A stretch of 64,000 nucleotides of DNA from Bog-473 sp963741995 (GCA_963741995.1 CAVUKI010000009.1:248001-312000); one strand, 5' to 3'; numbered from the stretch's first letter, positions 52,505 through 61,720 are shown. The notes: generated by a model not told the origin, from the letters alone. Made by a program: numbers and translations.

Positions 52505-53685
52505 GCACACGGCGCGGCACGGTGATCGCGGGCGGCGGGACGGGCGGACACATCGTCCCCTCGCTGCAGATTGCGCGCGCGCTGGTTGACCGGGGACACG
52601 CGGTGGAGTCGATCGAGCTCTACGGTTCCCGCCGGGGCCAGGAGGCCACGACCTGGCCGAGTCTGGAATTTCCCCACACCCTTCTCCCGGGGCGAGGAGT
52701 GCGCCGCAGCATGCGGCCCTCCGCGTGCTGGGCCAATGCGGGGGCGGTGGTCGGCCTGGCCTGGGCCTGCCTGCGTGGCATCGGCTCGTTCCTGCGCCGT
52801 CGACCCCGGGTGGTCGTCATCGTGGGCGGCTATGCCAGCTTCCCGGCCGGGGTGGCGGCCGTGCTCACCCGCGTCCCGCTCGTCTGCATGACGACCGACT
52901 CGGTACCGGGTGCCGTCAACGGACTGCTCGGCCGTTTCGCCGCGGCCAATGCGGTGGCCTTCGCGGGGACGGACCTGCCGCGGGCCCATGTCACCGGCAC
53001 GCCGGTGGGGCCCGAATTGGCGACCCTGCAGCGAACTCCCACAGGCCGGGCCACCAGTCGGGTGACGCTGGGCCTGCCCCCCGATCGCCAGACCGTGGCC
53101 TGCGCCGGCGGGTCCCTCGGCGCCCGCCAGGTCAATCGCGCCGTGGCGGACCTGGCCTCGGCGTGGGCTGCCCGCGCCGACCGCGCTTTGTACCAGGTCA
53201 CCGGGCGACGAGACTATGAGACGTTCGCGCCCGGTCCGATGCACGGTCCCGCAGTCGATGGGGCCACCGGGACCGAGACGGAGGCCGGGACCGGGGAAGA
53301 GGACGAGCGGCCCGGCCTCCGCTACCGGGTCGTGCCCTTCGAGGACAACATGCCAGATTTCTACAACGCAGCCGACATCTGTGTCGTCCGGGCCGGGGCC
53401 ATGACGGTCGCCGAGCTGTTGGTCTCGGGTGTCCCGGCCATCCTTGTCCCGTTGCCCGGCGCCCCGCGCGACCACCAGACGCGCAACGCCGAGGCGCTGG
53501 TCGCCATGGGCGCGGCGGTGCAGATCCCCGACCGCGAGTGCGATGGGCGCCGCCTCGCCCGAGAGCTCGATGCGCTCCTGGCCGATCCCGACCGCATCCG
53601 CGCCATGCGTGAGGCGGCCCAGGCGAATGGTCACCCCGACGCGGCAGCCCGCGTCGCCGAACTGGTTGACGCCCATGCCCGCTGA
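52501..53685 (+). CDS. murG: UDP-GlcNAc:lipid I N-acetylglucosaminyltransferase MurG
   Basis: A 394-residue GT-B transferase that makes lipid II at the inner face of the membrane. GGGTGGHIVPSLQIA at the N-terminus, VGGYASFPAGVAA, AGGSLGARQVNRAV at the start of the C-domain, and VVRAGAMTVAELLVSGVPAILVPLPGAPRDHQTRNA are typical. An insertion rich in Glu and Gly (about residues 245-265) is unusual. murC begins inside its last codons. Confidence 0.94.
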   Translation: MSTRRGTVIAGGGTGGHIVPSLQIARALVDRGHAVESIELYGSRRGQEATTWPSLEFPHTLLPGRGVRRSMRPSACWANAGAVVGLAWACLRGIGSFLRRRPRVVVIVGGYASFPAGVAAVLTRVPLVCMTTDSVPGAVNGLLGRFAAANAVAFAGTDLPRAHVTGTPVGPELATLQRTPTGRATSRVTLGLPPDRQTVACAGGSLGARQVNRAVADLASAWAARADRALYQVTGRRDYETFAPGPMHGPAVDGATGTETEAGTGEEDERPGLRYRVVPFEDNMPDFYNAADICVVRAGAMTVAELLVSGVPAILVPLPGAPRDHQTRNAEALVAMGAAVQIPDRECDGRRLARELDALLADPDRIRAMREAAQANGHPDAAARVAELVDAHAR

Positions 53686-55058
53686 CGCCTCCCTCGACCT
53701 GAGCGTGCCCCGGCGCATCCACATTGTGGGTATTGGCGGCGCCGGCATGAGCGCCATCGCGCTCGTGCTGCGGGACATGGGTCATCACGTGTCGGGATCG
53801 GACCTGAAGGACTCACGGGTGGCCGAGCGGCTGCGCTCGCACGGCATCGCGGTGGCGGTCGGGCACGCACCGGAGAACGTGGTTGGCGTCGATGCGCTGA
53901 CGTACTCACCCGCGGTCCAGCAGGAGAACCCCGAGCTCGTCGAGGCCCGCGCCCGGGGCATCCGGGTGGTGCCGCGCTCCGAGATGCTGGCGGCGATCTG
54001 CGCCACCCGCCGCTGCCTGGCCGTATCGGGCACGCACGGGAAGACGACGACCGCCTCCATGCTCTCGCTGATCCTGGTCGAGGCAGGGATGCGGCCCTCC
54101 TTCGTCATCGGCGCCGACGTCAACGAGATCGGGACCAGCGCCGTCTGGGACACGGGGGAGTGGCTCGTCGTCGAGGCGGACGAGAGCTACGGCACGTTCC
54201 AGGCGATCGCACCGGACCTGGCCGTGCTGACCAACGTCGAGCCGGACCATCTCGATTTCTACGGGACCTTCGACGTGTCTGCGCGCCGCCTTCGCCGACT
54301 TTGTGGCGGGCGCGCGGCTGGGCTCGGTGGTCTGCGCCGACGACCCCGAGGCGGCGGCGATCGGCCGGGAGCACGGCGCGACCACCGTCGGGACCGACCC
54401 CGGGTCGACCTATGTCATGGAGGACCTCGAGCTGCACCGCAGCTCCGTGTCCTTCACCCTGCGCGGGCCGGAGGGAGAGCTGGGCACAGTCGCCATGGGT
54501 GTCCCGGGCCTGCACAACGCGCGGAACGGAGCGACCGCGGTTGTGGCTGCCCTCCAGGCGGGAGCGCCCTTCGTGGCGGCCAAGGCCGCATTGGCCCGCT
54601 TCGCGGGGGTGACCAGGCGCTTCGAGTTCCGCGGCGAGGTCAACGGCGTGACCTTCGTGGACGACTACGCCCACCTCCCGGCAGAGGTGCGCGCCGCCCT
54701 GGCCACGGCCCGGACGGGCGGGTGGGCACGCGTGGTGGCGGTGTTCCAGCCGCACCGCTTCTCGCGTACCGCCGCGCTGGCGTCGGAGTTCGGGTCCGCC
54801 TTCACCGATGCCGACGTGTTGGTGGTGACCGACATCTACAGTGCCGGCGAGCGGCCGGTTCCGGGTGTGTCGGGTCGGCTGGTGGCCGATGCCGTCCGGC
54901 TCCAGGATCCACGGCTCCCGGTCACCTACGTGGCGGGCTGGGAAGAATTGCGCCAGACCGTGGGCGCCGCGCTGCGGCCCGGCGACCTCTGCCTCACCCT
55001 CGGCGCTGGCGATCTGACCACGTTGCCCGACCAGCTGCTGGAGTCCCCCCAGTGGTGA
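53675..55058 (+). CDS. murC: UDP-N-acetylmuramate:L-alanine ligase, one-base frameshift
   Basis: Joined frames give about 460 residues of MurC. First part: HIVGIGGAGMSAIALVL, SGTHGKTTTAS (ATP loop), EADESYGTF, TNVEPDHLDFYGTFDV. An extra T at 54278 shifts the frame; deleting it gives LRAAFADFVAGARLGSVV in line with the family, followed by NARNGATAVVAAL, FVDDYAHLPAEVRAAL, FQPHRFSRT and the end. MurC starts the peptide stem and is essential. With no second copy visible, a base-calling error is the simplest explanation. Confidence 0.88.
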
Positions 55059-55090
55059 CGTGGTGGTGACGTCCGACGCCGAGTGGCGCG

Positions 55091-56110
55091 GTGCTGGCGG
55101 GCCGCCTCGGCGTGAGGGCGACGCTGGGCCAACCGTTGGGTCCACTGACCACCTACGGCGTCGGGGGGCCGGCAGCGCTCTACGTCGAGGTCGAAGGTCC
55201 CGACGACCTCACCGCGGTGCGCCTGGCGTGCCGGGAGCACGTGGCGGCGCTGGCGCCGTCGCCGCCCGGTTTCCCCGCCGTGCTCGTTCTCGGTCGCGGC
55301 TCCAACGTCTTGGTGGCGGACGAGGGGTTCGAGGGGATCGTGCTGCACCTTGGTGCCGGTTTCGGCGACATAGAGCTGCCCTCGCCAGAGGCCCGGCAGG
55401 GGGCGCCCGCTGGAAGTGCCCCCGTCGTGGTGCGGGCGGGCGCTGCCGTGGCGCTGCCCGTGCTGGCCCGCCGCGTCGCCGACGCGGGATGGAGCGGTCT
55501 GTCATGGGCCGTCGGCGTCCCGGGGTCGGTCGGCGGCGCCGTGCGGATGAACGCCGGAGGCCACGGCTCGGACATGGCCTCGTGTCTCGTCCGTTACTCC
55601 TGGGCCGATCTCTTCAGTGAGGCCGACGGCACCGACGAAGTCGGCCATCTGGACTACGGCTATCGCTCCTCTTCGGTCGCGGCCTCGCGGGTGGTGATGG
55701 CCGCGGAGTTGGCCGTCACGCCGGGTTCGGTGGCGGAGGAGCAGGCGGCGCTGAGCGCCATCGTCAAATGGCGGCGCGAGCACCAGCCAGGCGGTTCCAA
55801 TGCCGGCTCGGTGTTCACCAATCCCGAGGGCGACTCGGCAGGGAGGCTCATTGAGGCGGCCGGGTTGAAGGGCTTCCGCATGGGCACGGCGCACGTGTCG
55901 GAGAAGCACGCCAACTTCATTCAGGCGGACAAGAGCGGTCGGGCGGACGACGTCCACGCGCTCATGACGCATGTGCGGGACGTCGTGGCGGAGCAGAGCG
56001 GGGTGGTGATGCGGGCCGAGGTCCGCCTCCTCGGCTTCGGCGGCGGGGAAAATGGTGCGGTGGACGGGAACCGTGACGCACAGGCGCACGAGAGTGGGAC
56101 AGCGCGATGA
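55091..56110 (+). CDS. murB: UDP-N-acetylenolpyruvoylglucosamine reductase
   Basis: A 339-residue FAD enzyme. TTYGVGGPAALYVEV and LGRGSNVLVAD form the FAD site, GVPGSVGGAVRMNAGGHG is diagnostic, followed by the active-site Ser of PGGSNAGSVFTNP and KHANFI with the terminal Glu region. It reduces enolpyruvyl-UDP-GlcNAc to UDP-MurNAc. A 25-residue tail is extra. GTG 55091 lies 32 bases after the murC stop and the end overlaps ftsQ by ATGA. Confidence 0.94.
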   Translation: MLAGRLGVRATLGQPLGPLTTYGVGGPAALYVEVEGPDDLTAVRLACREHVAALAPSPPGFPAVLVLGRGSNVLVADEGFEGIVLHLGAGFGDIELPSPEARQGAPAGSAPVVVRAGAAVALPVLARRVADAGWSGLSWAVGVPGSVGGAVRMNAGGHGSDMASCLVRYSWADLFSEADGTDEVGHLDYGYRSSSVAASRVVMAAELAVTPGSVAEEQAALSAIVKWRREHQPGGSNAGSVFTNPEGDSAGRLIEAAGLKGFRMGTAHVSEKHANFIQADKSGRADDVHALMTHVRDVVAEQSGVVMRAEVRLLGFGGGENGAVDGNRDAQAHESGTAR

Positions 56111-56919
56111 CGCCTGACAAGACGACAGGCGGGAAGGGATCCTCGGCCGAGAAAGGCCGACTGCGCCGCATGGACCCTCGCATCTCCGCCCGGCGGACGG
56201 CGGTCATGAAGGAGCAGGGTCGGCGCCGTTTGATCATCGCCGGTGTGGCACTCGGCGCGGCCGCCCTCCTCGTGGGTGGGTGGTTCCTCGTCCACACGCC
56301 GCTCTTCTCCGCCCGTTCGGTGACGGTCACCGGCAACCTGCACGAGACGGCGGCCCAGGTCGTCACCCAGGCCGGACTGGCAGATCGCCCGCCGCTGCTC
56401 GACGTGAACGCCGGCGCGGCCGCCGCCCGACTGGAGGAGCTCCCGTGGGTACGGACGGCCACCGTGCACGTGTCGTGGCCCGACGGCGTCCAGATCGCCG
56501 TGACCGAGGAGACGGCCCGCTTCACCGTGGCCACGCCGGCCGGCAAGTGGGAGTCGCTCAGCAACGACGGTCGAGTGCTGGGCGAGTCGGCCACCCGCCC
56601 GCCGGGCCTGTTGCTCCTGACGGTGCCGGCGCCTCCCGGCGCACCCGGCACGGTGCTCTCGACCAAGGACGCGCCCGGGCTCCGGGTTGCCTCCTCGCTG
56701 CCGACCTCCTTCGTCGCACAGGTGACCGCGGTGACGGTCGAGCCCGCCGGCTGGGTCCAGTTGGCCCTGACCACCCCTATCGTCGTCGATATCGGCACCG
56801 CCGCCGAGCTCACCGCGAAATACGAGGACGTGTCCTCCATTTTGGCGGGGGCCACCCTGCACAACGGGGATGTGATCGACGTCAGCGTCCCCGATGCGCC
56901 GACGGTGACCTCAGGCTGA
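56107..56919 (+). CDS. ftsQ: Cell division protein FtsQ
   Basis: A 270-residue type II membrane protein: a basic cytoplasmic part of about 40 residues, a membrane helix (LIIAGVALGAAALLVGGWFLV, about 42-62), then the POTRA domain (FSARSVTVTGNLHETAAQVVTQAGL) and FtsQ domain (LEELPWVRTATVHVSWPDGVQIAVTEE). It links early and late division proteins in complex with FtsL and FtsB. Confidence 0.92.
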   Translation: MTPDKTTGGKGSSAEKGRLRRMDPRISARRTAVMKEQGRRRLIIAGVALGAAALLVGGWFLVHTPLFSARSVTVTGNLHETAAQVVTQAGLADRPPLLDVNAGAAAARLEELPWVRTATVHVSWPDGVQIAVTEETARFTVATPAGKWESLSNDGRVLGESATRPPGLLLLTVPAPPGAPGTVLSTKDAPGLRVASSLPTSFVAQVTAVTVEPAGWVQLALTTPIVVDIGTAAELTAKYEDVSSILAGATLHNGDVIDVSVPDAPTVTSG

Positions 56920-56929
56920 CGTAAGATGC

Positions 56930-56958
56930 TTGACCTGCCTGAACACCCCCCGTATGGT
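56930..56958 (+). promoter_or_regulatory. Promoter in front of ftsZ
   Basis: TTGACC (56930-56935), 17 bases, TATGGT (56953-56958), a good sigma-A match within the 179-base ftsQ-ftsZ gap. It would give ftsZ a leader of about 135 bases and expression independent of the upstream cell wall genes. Confidence 0.6.
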
Positions 56959-57098
56959 GGGGCCACGTTCCCGCACTGTGAACATCAACCTTCCCCAGAG
57001 GTTCAGGGATTGGTCGCTGGTCGCAGTCCGCGGGCGACGTCTGGCGGAGACCACCAGCGAGTGACCGGTCGGCGATCGACCCGAGGACGAGGGAGTTC

Positions 57099-58208
57099 AT
57101 GACGACCGTGCCTTCCCAGGGCAACTACCTGGCAGTGATCAAGGTCGTCGGGATCGGTGGTGGTGGCGTGAATGCCATCAACCGGATGATCGACTCTGGT
57201 CTGCGCAACGTCGAATTCATCGCGGCCAACACCGATGCCCAGGCGCTGCTCATGAGCGACGCCGACCTGAAACTGGACATCGGGCGCCAGCTCACCCGTG
57301 GGCTCGGCGCCGGTAGTGACCCCGAAGTGGGACGACTGGCAGCCGAGGAGCACCGGCAGGAGATCGAGGATGCGCTGCAGGGCGCGGACATGGTGTTCAT
57401 CACCGCCGGCAAGGGCGGCGGCACCGGGACCGGGGCGGCGCCTGTCGTGGCCGAGATCGCCAAGAGCCTGGGCGCCCTCACCATCGGTGTCGTGACCCGG
57501 CCCTTCACCTTCGAGGGCCGGCGCCGGGCGATGCAGGCGGAGAAGGGGATCCAGGTTCTCAAGGAGAAGGTCGACACCCTCATCGTCATTCCGAACGACC
57601 GTCTCCTCACCGTTTCAAATGACAAGACCAGCATGGTCAACGCGTTCAAGATGGCCGATGAGGTCCTCATGCAGGGTGTGCGAGGCATCACCGACCTCAT
57701 CACCGTCCCCGGCCTCATCAACACCGACTTCGCCGACGTGAAGATGGTCATGACCAACGCCGGCACCGCCATCATGGGCATCGGCTCCTCCATTGGCGAG
57801 GGTCGGGCCGCCAACGCGGCGCGGGCCGCCATCACCTCTCCGCTGCTCGAGGCCTCCATTGAGGGCGCCCGTGGCATGGTGCTCAACATCGCCGGGGGTT
57901 CTGACCTCGGACTCTTCGAGGTGAACGAGGCCGCCGAGATCATTCACGCTGTGGCGCATCCGGACGCCAACATCATCTTCGGTGCCGTGATCGACGACGC
58001 CATGGGCGACGAGGTGCGCGTGACCGTGATCGCCGCCGGGTTCGAACGCTGGGAGGAAGGCGCCCTGCCCACCTCCAAATCGGGTGACCTCGCATCGACG
58101 ATCTTCTCGACGCCCGAGCCGGTGGACATCTTCGCCGACGCCACCGGGTCGGAGCAGGAGCTCGACCTGGGAGACGACGATTTCGACGTCCCCTCCTTCC
58201 TTCGCTAG
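57099..58208 (+). CDS. ftsZ: Cell division GTPase FtsZ
   Basis: A 369-residue tubulin homolog. VVGIGGGGVNAINRMI, the tubulin signature GGGTGTGAAPVVAEIAK, and the T7 loop NTDFADVK are present. A short linker ends in the conserved C-terminal peptide DFDVPSFLR that binds SepF and other partners. It forms the Z ring. ATG 57099 has a clear spacing from GAGGGAG. Confidence 0.98.
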   Translation: MTTVPSQGNYLAVIKVVGIGGGGVNAINRMIDSGLRNVEFIAANTDAQALLMSDADLKLDIGRQLTRGLGAGSDPEVGRLAAEEHRQEIEDALQGADMVFITAGKGGGTGTGAAPVVAEIAKSLGALTIGVVTRPFTFEGRRRAMQAEKGIQVLKEKVDTLIVIPNDRLLTVSNDKTSMVNAFKMADEVLMQGVRGITDLITVPGLINTDFADVKMVMTNAGTAIMGIGSSIGEGRAANAARAAITSPLLEASIEGARGMVLNIAGGSDLGLFEVNEAAEIIHAVAHPDANIIFGAVIDDAMGDEVRVTVIAAGFERWEEGALPTSKSGDLASTIFSTPEPVDIFADATGSEQELDLGDDDFDVPSFLR

Positions 58209-58857
58209 CGGCGAGGTCGCGCGGAGGCTGCTGGCGGTCCGGGAGCGCATCGAGCGCGCCGGAGGCGATCCGTCCCGGGTGCGGGTGATCGGTGTCACCA
58301 AGGGTTTCGGTCCGGAGGCCGTGGACGCGGCCCGGAACGCGGGACTGTCGGATCTGGGCGAGAACTACGCGGCCGAGCTGGTGGCGAAGGCGGCCGCTGA
58401 GAGTGATGCCGAGGTGATCTGGCACTTCCTCGGTGCGGTGCAACGGAACAAGGTGGCGCAGCTCGCCCCGTTGGTGGGGGTGTGGCAGAGCGTGGCCCGC
58501 CAGCCCGAGGGCGCGCGGATCGCCCGTTTTGCGCCAGGGGCGCGGGTCCTGGTGCAGGTCGAGACGACGGGCCTGCCCGGTCGCAACGGATGCCCTCCCG
58601 CGGCGACGGCGGAGCTGGTGTCGCGGCTCGGCGATCTCGGGCTCGATGTGCGGGGGCTCATGACCGTGGCGGCGCCCGGCGAAGGCACAGCGAAGGAGGC
58701 CTTCGAGACGCTGGGGCGCCTGGCCGATCACCTGGGGCTGGCGGAACGCTCCATGGGCATGAGCGATGACCTCGAAGCAGCCGTTGCCGCCGGTTCGACG
58801 ATGGTGCGCATCGGGCGGGCGCTCTTCGGAGCGCGACCGCCGGCGACCGGAGGGTGA
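58084..58857 (+). CDS. YggS-family pyridoxal phosphate homeostasis protein
   Basis: The PLP-binding barrel covers residues from about 58204 on: VRVIGVTKGFGPEAV (PLP Lys in VTK), DLGENYAAELVAKA, IWHFLGAVQRNKVAQL, RGLMTVAAPG and SMGMSDDLEAAVAAGSTMVRIGRALFG. The only standard in-frame start, GTG 58084, lies 125 bases inside ftsZ, and its first 40 codons look like ftsZ shadow. A start at CTG 58228 or 58231, or a sequence error, is possible. In this place the gene is standard for ftsZ-sepF clusters. Confidence 0.8.
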   Translation: MTSHRRSSRRPSRWTSSPTPPGRSRSSTWETTISTSPPSFASGEVARRLLAVRERIERAGGDPSRVRVIGVTKGFGPEAVDAARNAGLSDLGENYAAELVAKAAAESDAEVIWHFLGAVQRNKVAQLAPLVGVWQSVARQPEGARIARFAPGARVLVQVETTGLPGRNGCPPAATAELVSRLGDLGLDVRGLMTVAAPGEGTAKEAFETLGRLADHLGLAERSMGMSDDLEAAVAAGSTMVRIGRALFGARPPATGG

Positions 58858-59001
58858 GGTGGAGGCTGACGGGGAATCTCCTGTGGAGGCCGAGGTCAGG
58901 CTGAGCAGGAGGGTGACGGTGGCGGGAGCCCGAGTCCCGGGCCGTCTGGACCTGCCTGGGTTGCCGAGCAGGCACTACGCTGTCCGAGGACAGGAGAAGG
59001 A

Positions 59002-59604
59002 ATGTCACCCTCGTTCATGAAGAAGACCATGGTGTATCTCGGCCTGCTCGATGACGAGTATGACGAGTACGACGACCTGGAGGACCGCACGCCACGCGGA
59101 TTCTCGGCCGCGACCCGGGTCGAGCCCCGGTCACAGGACCAGGATCCGGAGCCGGCTGAGGCGTTCAGCGGAGGCATGAGCCGGGTCCGCACCATTCCTC
59201 GCGAATCAGCCCAGCCGAGCCAGCAGTCCAGGTCAGCGCCCAGCAACGTGGCGCCCCGAACGACGGCCGTGCGGGCCGTTCCGGTCGATCCGACCATGAA
59301 CCCGACCGGCCCGGCGCCTGCTGCCCCCTCGGGTCGTGTGCATGTCGTCGCCCCCTCGCGGTTCGGCGACGCCAAGGAGATCGCCGATCGTCTGAAGGAC
59401 AACCGGCCGGTGATCGTCAACCTCCAGATGGCCGATCGTGACCTGCAGCGGCGAATGATCGATTTCTGCAGCGGGGTGACCTACGCGCTGAGCGGAGAGA
59501 TGGAAAAAGTGGCGGACCAGGTCTTCCTGCTGGCGCCGACCAACGTCAAGGTCTCCGACGAGGAGCGCCAACGGCTGGTTGAGCGCGGTTTCGGCCGCGA
59601 CTAG
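59002..59604 (+). CDS. sepF: Cell division protein SepF
   Basis: A 200-residue protein. An N-terminal amphipathic membrane-targeting region (FMKKTMVYLGLLDDEYDEYDD), a long disordered Pro/Ala/Ser linker (about 40-110), and the SepF domain (VVAPSRFGDAKEIADRLKDNRPVIVNLQ, RMIDFCSGVTYAL, FLLAPTNVKV). SepF tethers FtsZ to the membrane and replaces FtsA in Gram-positives. Ribosome site AGGAGAAGG is just before ATG. Confidence 0.96.
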   Translation: MSPSFMKKTMVYLGLLDDEYDEYDDLEDRTPRGFSAATRVEPRSQDQDPEPAEAFSGGMSRVRTIPRESAQPSQQSRSAPSNVAPRTTAVRAVPVDPTMNPTGPAPAAPSGRVHVVAPSRFGDAKEIADRLKDNRPVIVNLQMADRDLQRRMIDFCSGVTYALSGEMEKVADQVFLLAPTNVKVSDEERQRLVERGFGRD

Positions 59605-59625
59605 ACGAACTACCCTCGCGGGTTG

Positions 59626-59883
59626 ATGAGCATCTTTCATGTTCTCGCGTGGCTGATCGAGGCCTATATCTGGCTCGTCATGTTCCCCTACGCCATCCTG
59701 AGCTGGTTTCGGATTCAACCGGGAACGACGTTGGCCCGGATCCAATACTTCCTCTTTCAGGCGACGGAGCCCGTGCTGCGTCCGGTGCGCCGGATCATCA
59801 AGCCGATGGGTGGGCTCGACTTCTCCTTTCTCGTCGTCATCCTGGTTGCCCAATTTGTGCTGATTCCGGTGCTCCTGGCCTGA
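59626..59883 (+). CDS. YggT-family membrane protein
   Basis: An 85-residue protein with two membrane helices (about residues 3-25 and 63-84) and the YggT motif LSWFRIQPGTT, followed by ATEPVLRPVRRIIKPMGGLDFS. The function is unclear; it is regularly between sepF and divIVA. ATG 59626 is chosen over TTG 59623. TACCCT at 59611-59616 could be a -10 box. Confidence 0.88.
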   Translation: MSIFHVLAWLIEAYIWLVMFPYAILSWFRIQPGTTLARIQYFLFQATEPVLRPVRRIIKPMGGLDFSFLVVILVAQFVLIPVLLA

Positions 59884-59931
59884 TTCCGCCATTCCTGGTG
59901 TGGCCACAGGCGCGGGTTACACTTGAGATCC

Positions 59932-60702
59932 ATGGACAATTCTCAGGCTTCCGCATCGATCCTCGACACGCTTCGCACCGTGGAGTTCCGCCTCGGGCTC
60001 AAGGGCTACAACGTCGACGAGGTCGATGAGTACCTGGACAAGGCGGCCCAGGAAGCCGAGGGGCTTCTGGATCATGTCAGGCAACTGAACGAGCGGCTGC
60101 GCCAGGCGAGTGAGCGCATCGCGCAGCTCGAGCGGGACAAGCGGGCGGCACCGGTGGCGGCCGACAGCGAAGAGGGTGTGGCCGCTGCCGCGGCGATGGC
60201 TGCCGCCACGGCCGAGGCCAATGCGCTCTCCGACGAGACCCTGCAACGCACGCTCCTCCTGGCGCAGAAGTTCGTCGACCAGACGAAGCGCGAGAGCGAG
60301 GCGGAGGCCGCTGCGGTGGTCGCCCAGGCGGAGGAGACGGCACGGGCCGCCGTCGCCGCTGCCGAAGCGACAGCAGCGCAATTGCAGGCCGAGACGCACC
60401 AGAAGCTCCGCGAGGAGGTCGCGCGCCTGGAGGCCACACGGACCGATTTGGCCACTGACGTCGAGAGCATGGCCCGGCACCTCGAGTCGGAGCGCAACCG
60501 TCTCAGGGGTGCCCTCTCCGAGATCCTCAAGTGGGTCGACGAGAACGTGCAGCCGGCGAACTCGCTCATGGGCGTGAAGCCGAAGTCGGCGCCTGCGCCC
60601 CAGCCTGAGGACGCCCAGCAGAGACCGCCGGAGGCGGACCAGGGTCCGCCGACCCTGAACCTGCAGAGCGCTTCCGTCTCGGGACTGCCCAAGTCTCTCT
60701 AG
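59932..60702 (+). CDS. DivIVA-domain protein (polar growth / division scaffold)
   Basis: A 256-residue coiled-coil protein. The DivIVA N-domain shows ILDTLRTVEFRLGLKGYNVDEVDEYLDK, then a coiled coil to about residue 55, a short break, a second long coiled coil (about 85-210) rich in Ala and Glu, and a disordered Pro/Gln tail. It marks curved membrane in actinobacteria (Wag31-like). TACACT (59918-59923) stands eight bases before ATG, so a leaderless transcript is possible. Confidence 0.9.
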   Translation: MDNSQASASILDTLRTVEFRLGLKGYNVDEVDEYLDKAAQEAEGLLDHVRQLNERLRQASERIAQLERDKRAAPVAADSEEGVAAAAAMAAATAEANALSDETLQRTLLLAQKFVDQTKRESEAEAAAVVAQAEETARAAVAAAEATAAQLQAETHQKLREEVARLEATRTDLATDVESMARHLESERNRLRGALSEILKWVDENVQPANSLMGVKPKSAPAPQPEDAQQRPPEADQGPPTLNLQSASVSGLPKSL

Positions 60703-60717
60703 ACGCACTCCGAAGGT

Positions 60718-60742
60718 GACAGCGGGGCTGGTTGCCCCTGTC
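60718..60742 (+). terminator. Hairpin after divIVA
   Basis: GACAGCGGGGC (60718-60728) pairs with GCCCCTGTC (60734-60742) with one bulged base. There is no following T run, so it may be a weak or Rho-assisted terminator. A second stem, TCCCCG (60769-60774) with CGGGGA (60789-60794), follows before the next gene. Confidence 0.4.
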
Positions 60743-60829
60743 CCTCGCGGTCCGGTATCGTCACCCGCTCCCCGGACGAGGTTGTGTTCGGGGAAACCGG
60801 CTACTTGACGTGGCCCGAAGGAGGGAACG

Positions 60830-61720
60830 ATGACCCCAGCGAGCAAAGGTGCCCAGGTCAAGCGGGCACCCGCTTCGCGATCGGCCGCCGCGACAACCTC
60901 ACGGGCCGGGAACAAAAAGACCTCGGCCAAGGTTGACGCAACGGCGACAAAGCGTCCCGTCCCCCCAAAAAAGAAGGCAGCTCCTGTTGTGAAGAAGGCA
61001 GCCACTGCAGCAAAGAAGGCCGTATCGCCGGCGAAGAAGTCGACCGTTGCGCCCAAGAAGGTCCTGACGGCGACGGCCAAGAAGTCGGTGACGGCAAAGA
61101 AGGCCGCCCCACCACCCAAGAAGCCGGCGCCCGCCGCCAAGAAGGCCGCGCCGGCCAAGAAGGCCAGCCCTGCTCCGGCCACCGCCAAGAAGACGGCCGA
61201 GAAGCCCGCCGCCAAGAAGGCCGCGTCGGTGTCCAAGGCGGCGGTAGCGGAGAACGGTGCCGCCGCGGTGATCGTTCCGCCCCGCACCACGTTCACGCCG
61301 AAGCCCAAGGCGCCGCCACCGGTCCGGCCCAAGACTGGCCCCTACGCCAAGGATCTCAAGTTCCTCGACGAGGTGCGCGAATTGCTGGTGGCCGACCGCG
61401 CCATCTACCAGGAGCAGGCGACCTCGCTGCGCGCTGAGGCGGACTCGCTCGCGCTGGAGCGGGAGCCCGGTGACGTCCAGTTCGACGAGGAGTCGGGCGA
61501 GGGCGGCACCGTGACGGTCGACAGGGAGCGCAACCTCGCGCTCTCCGGGCAGGCCCTCTTGGCCGTCGAGGAGATTGATTACGCGCTGCGACGTATCGAC
61601 GACAAGACCTACGGGTACTGCGAGCGGTGCTTCCAGCCGATCCCCAAGCCGCGCCTGCGGGCGTTGCCGTATGCCCGTCTCTGCGTGGCGTGCAAGAGCG
61701 GCGGGCTGTCGCGGCGCTAA
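60830..61720 (+). CDS. DksA/TraR zinc-finger protein with histone H1-like N-terminus
   Basis: A 296-residue protein in two parts. Residues 1 to about 150 are Lys/Ala/Pro-rich with many KKA, KKAAP repeats, similar to histone H1 tails and likely to bind DNA. Residues 165-296 carry a TraR/DksA domain: a coiled coil and the C4 zinc finger CERCFQPIPKPRLRALPYARLCVAC. It may combine DNA binding with an action on RNA polymerase. Ribosome site GGAGGG precedes ATG. The lspA start overlaps its last 31 bases. Confidence 0.88.
   Translation: MTPASKGAQVKRAPASRSAAATTSRAGNKKTSAKVDATATKRPVPPKKKAAPVVKKAATAAKKAVSPAKKSTVAPKKVLTATAKKSVTAKKAAPPPKKPAPAAKKAAPAKKASPAPATAKKTAEKPAAKKAASVSKAAVAENGAAAVIVPPRTTFTPKPKAPPPVRPKTGPYAKDLKFLDEVRELLVADRAIYQEQATSLRAEADSLALEREPGDVQFDEESGEGGTVTVDRERNLALSGQALLAVEEIDYALRRIDDKTYGYCERCFQPIPKPRLRALPYARLCVACKSGGLSRR

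Noticed and set aside
58024..58060. TTCGAACGCTGG as a tRNA T-loop
   Set aside because: It lies in the ftsZ coding sequence and no cloverleaf can be built around it.
60961..61240. Short repeated AAGAAGG units as a possible satellite or CRISPR-like array
   Set aside because: They are simply codons for Lys-Lys-Ala repeats in the H1-like tail; there are no spacers.
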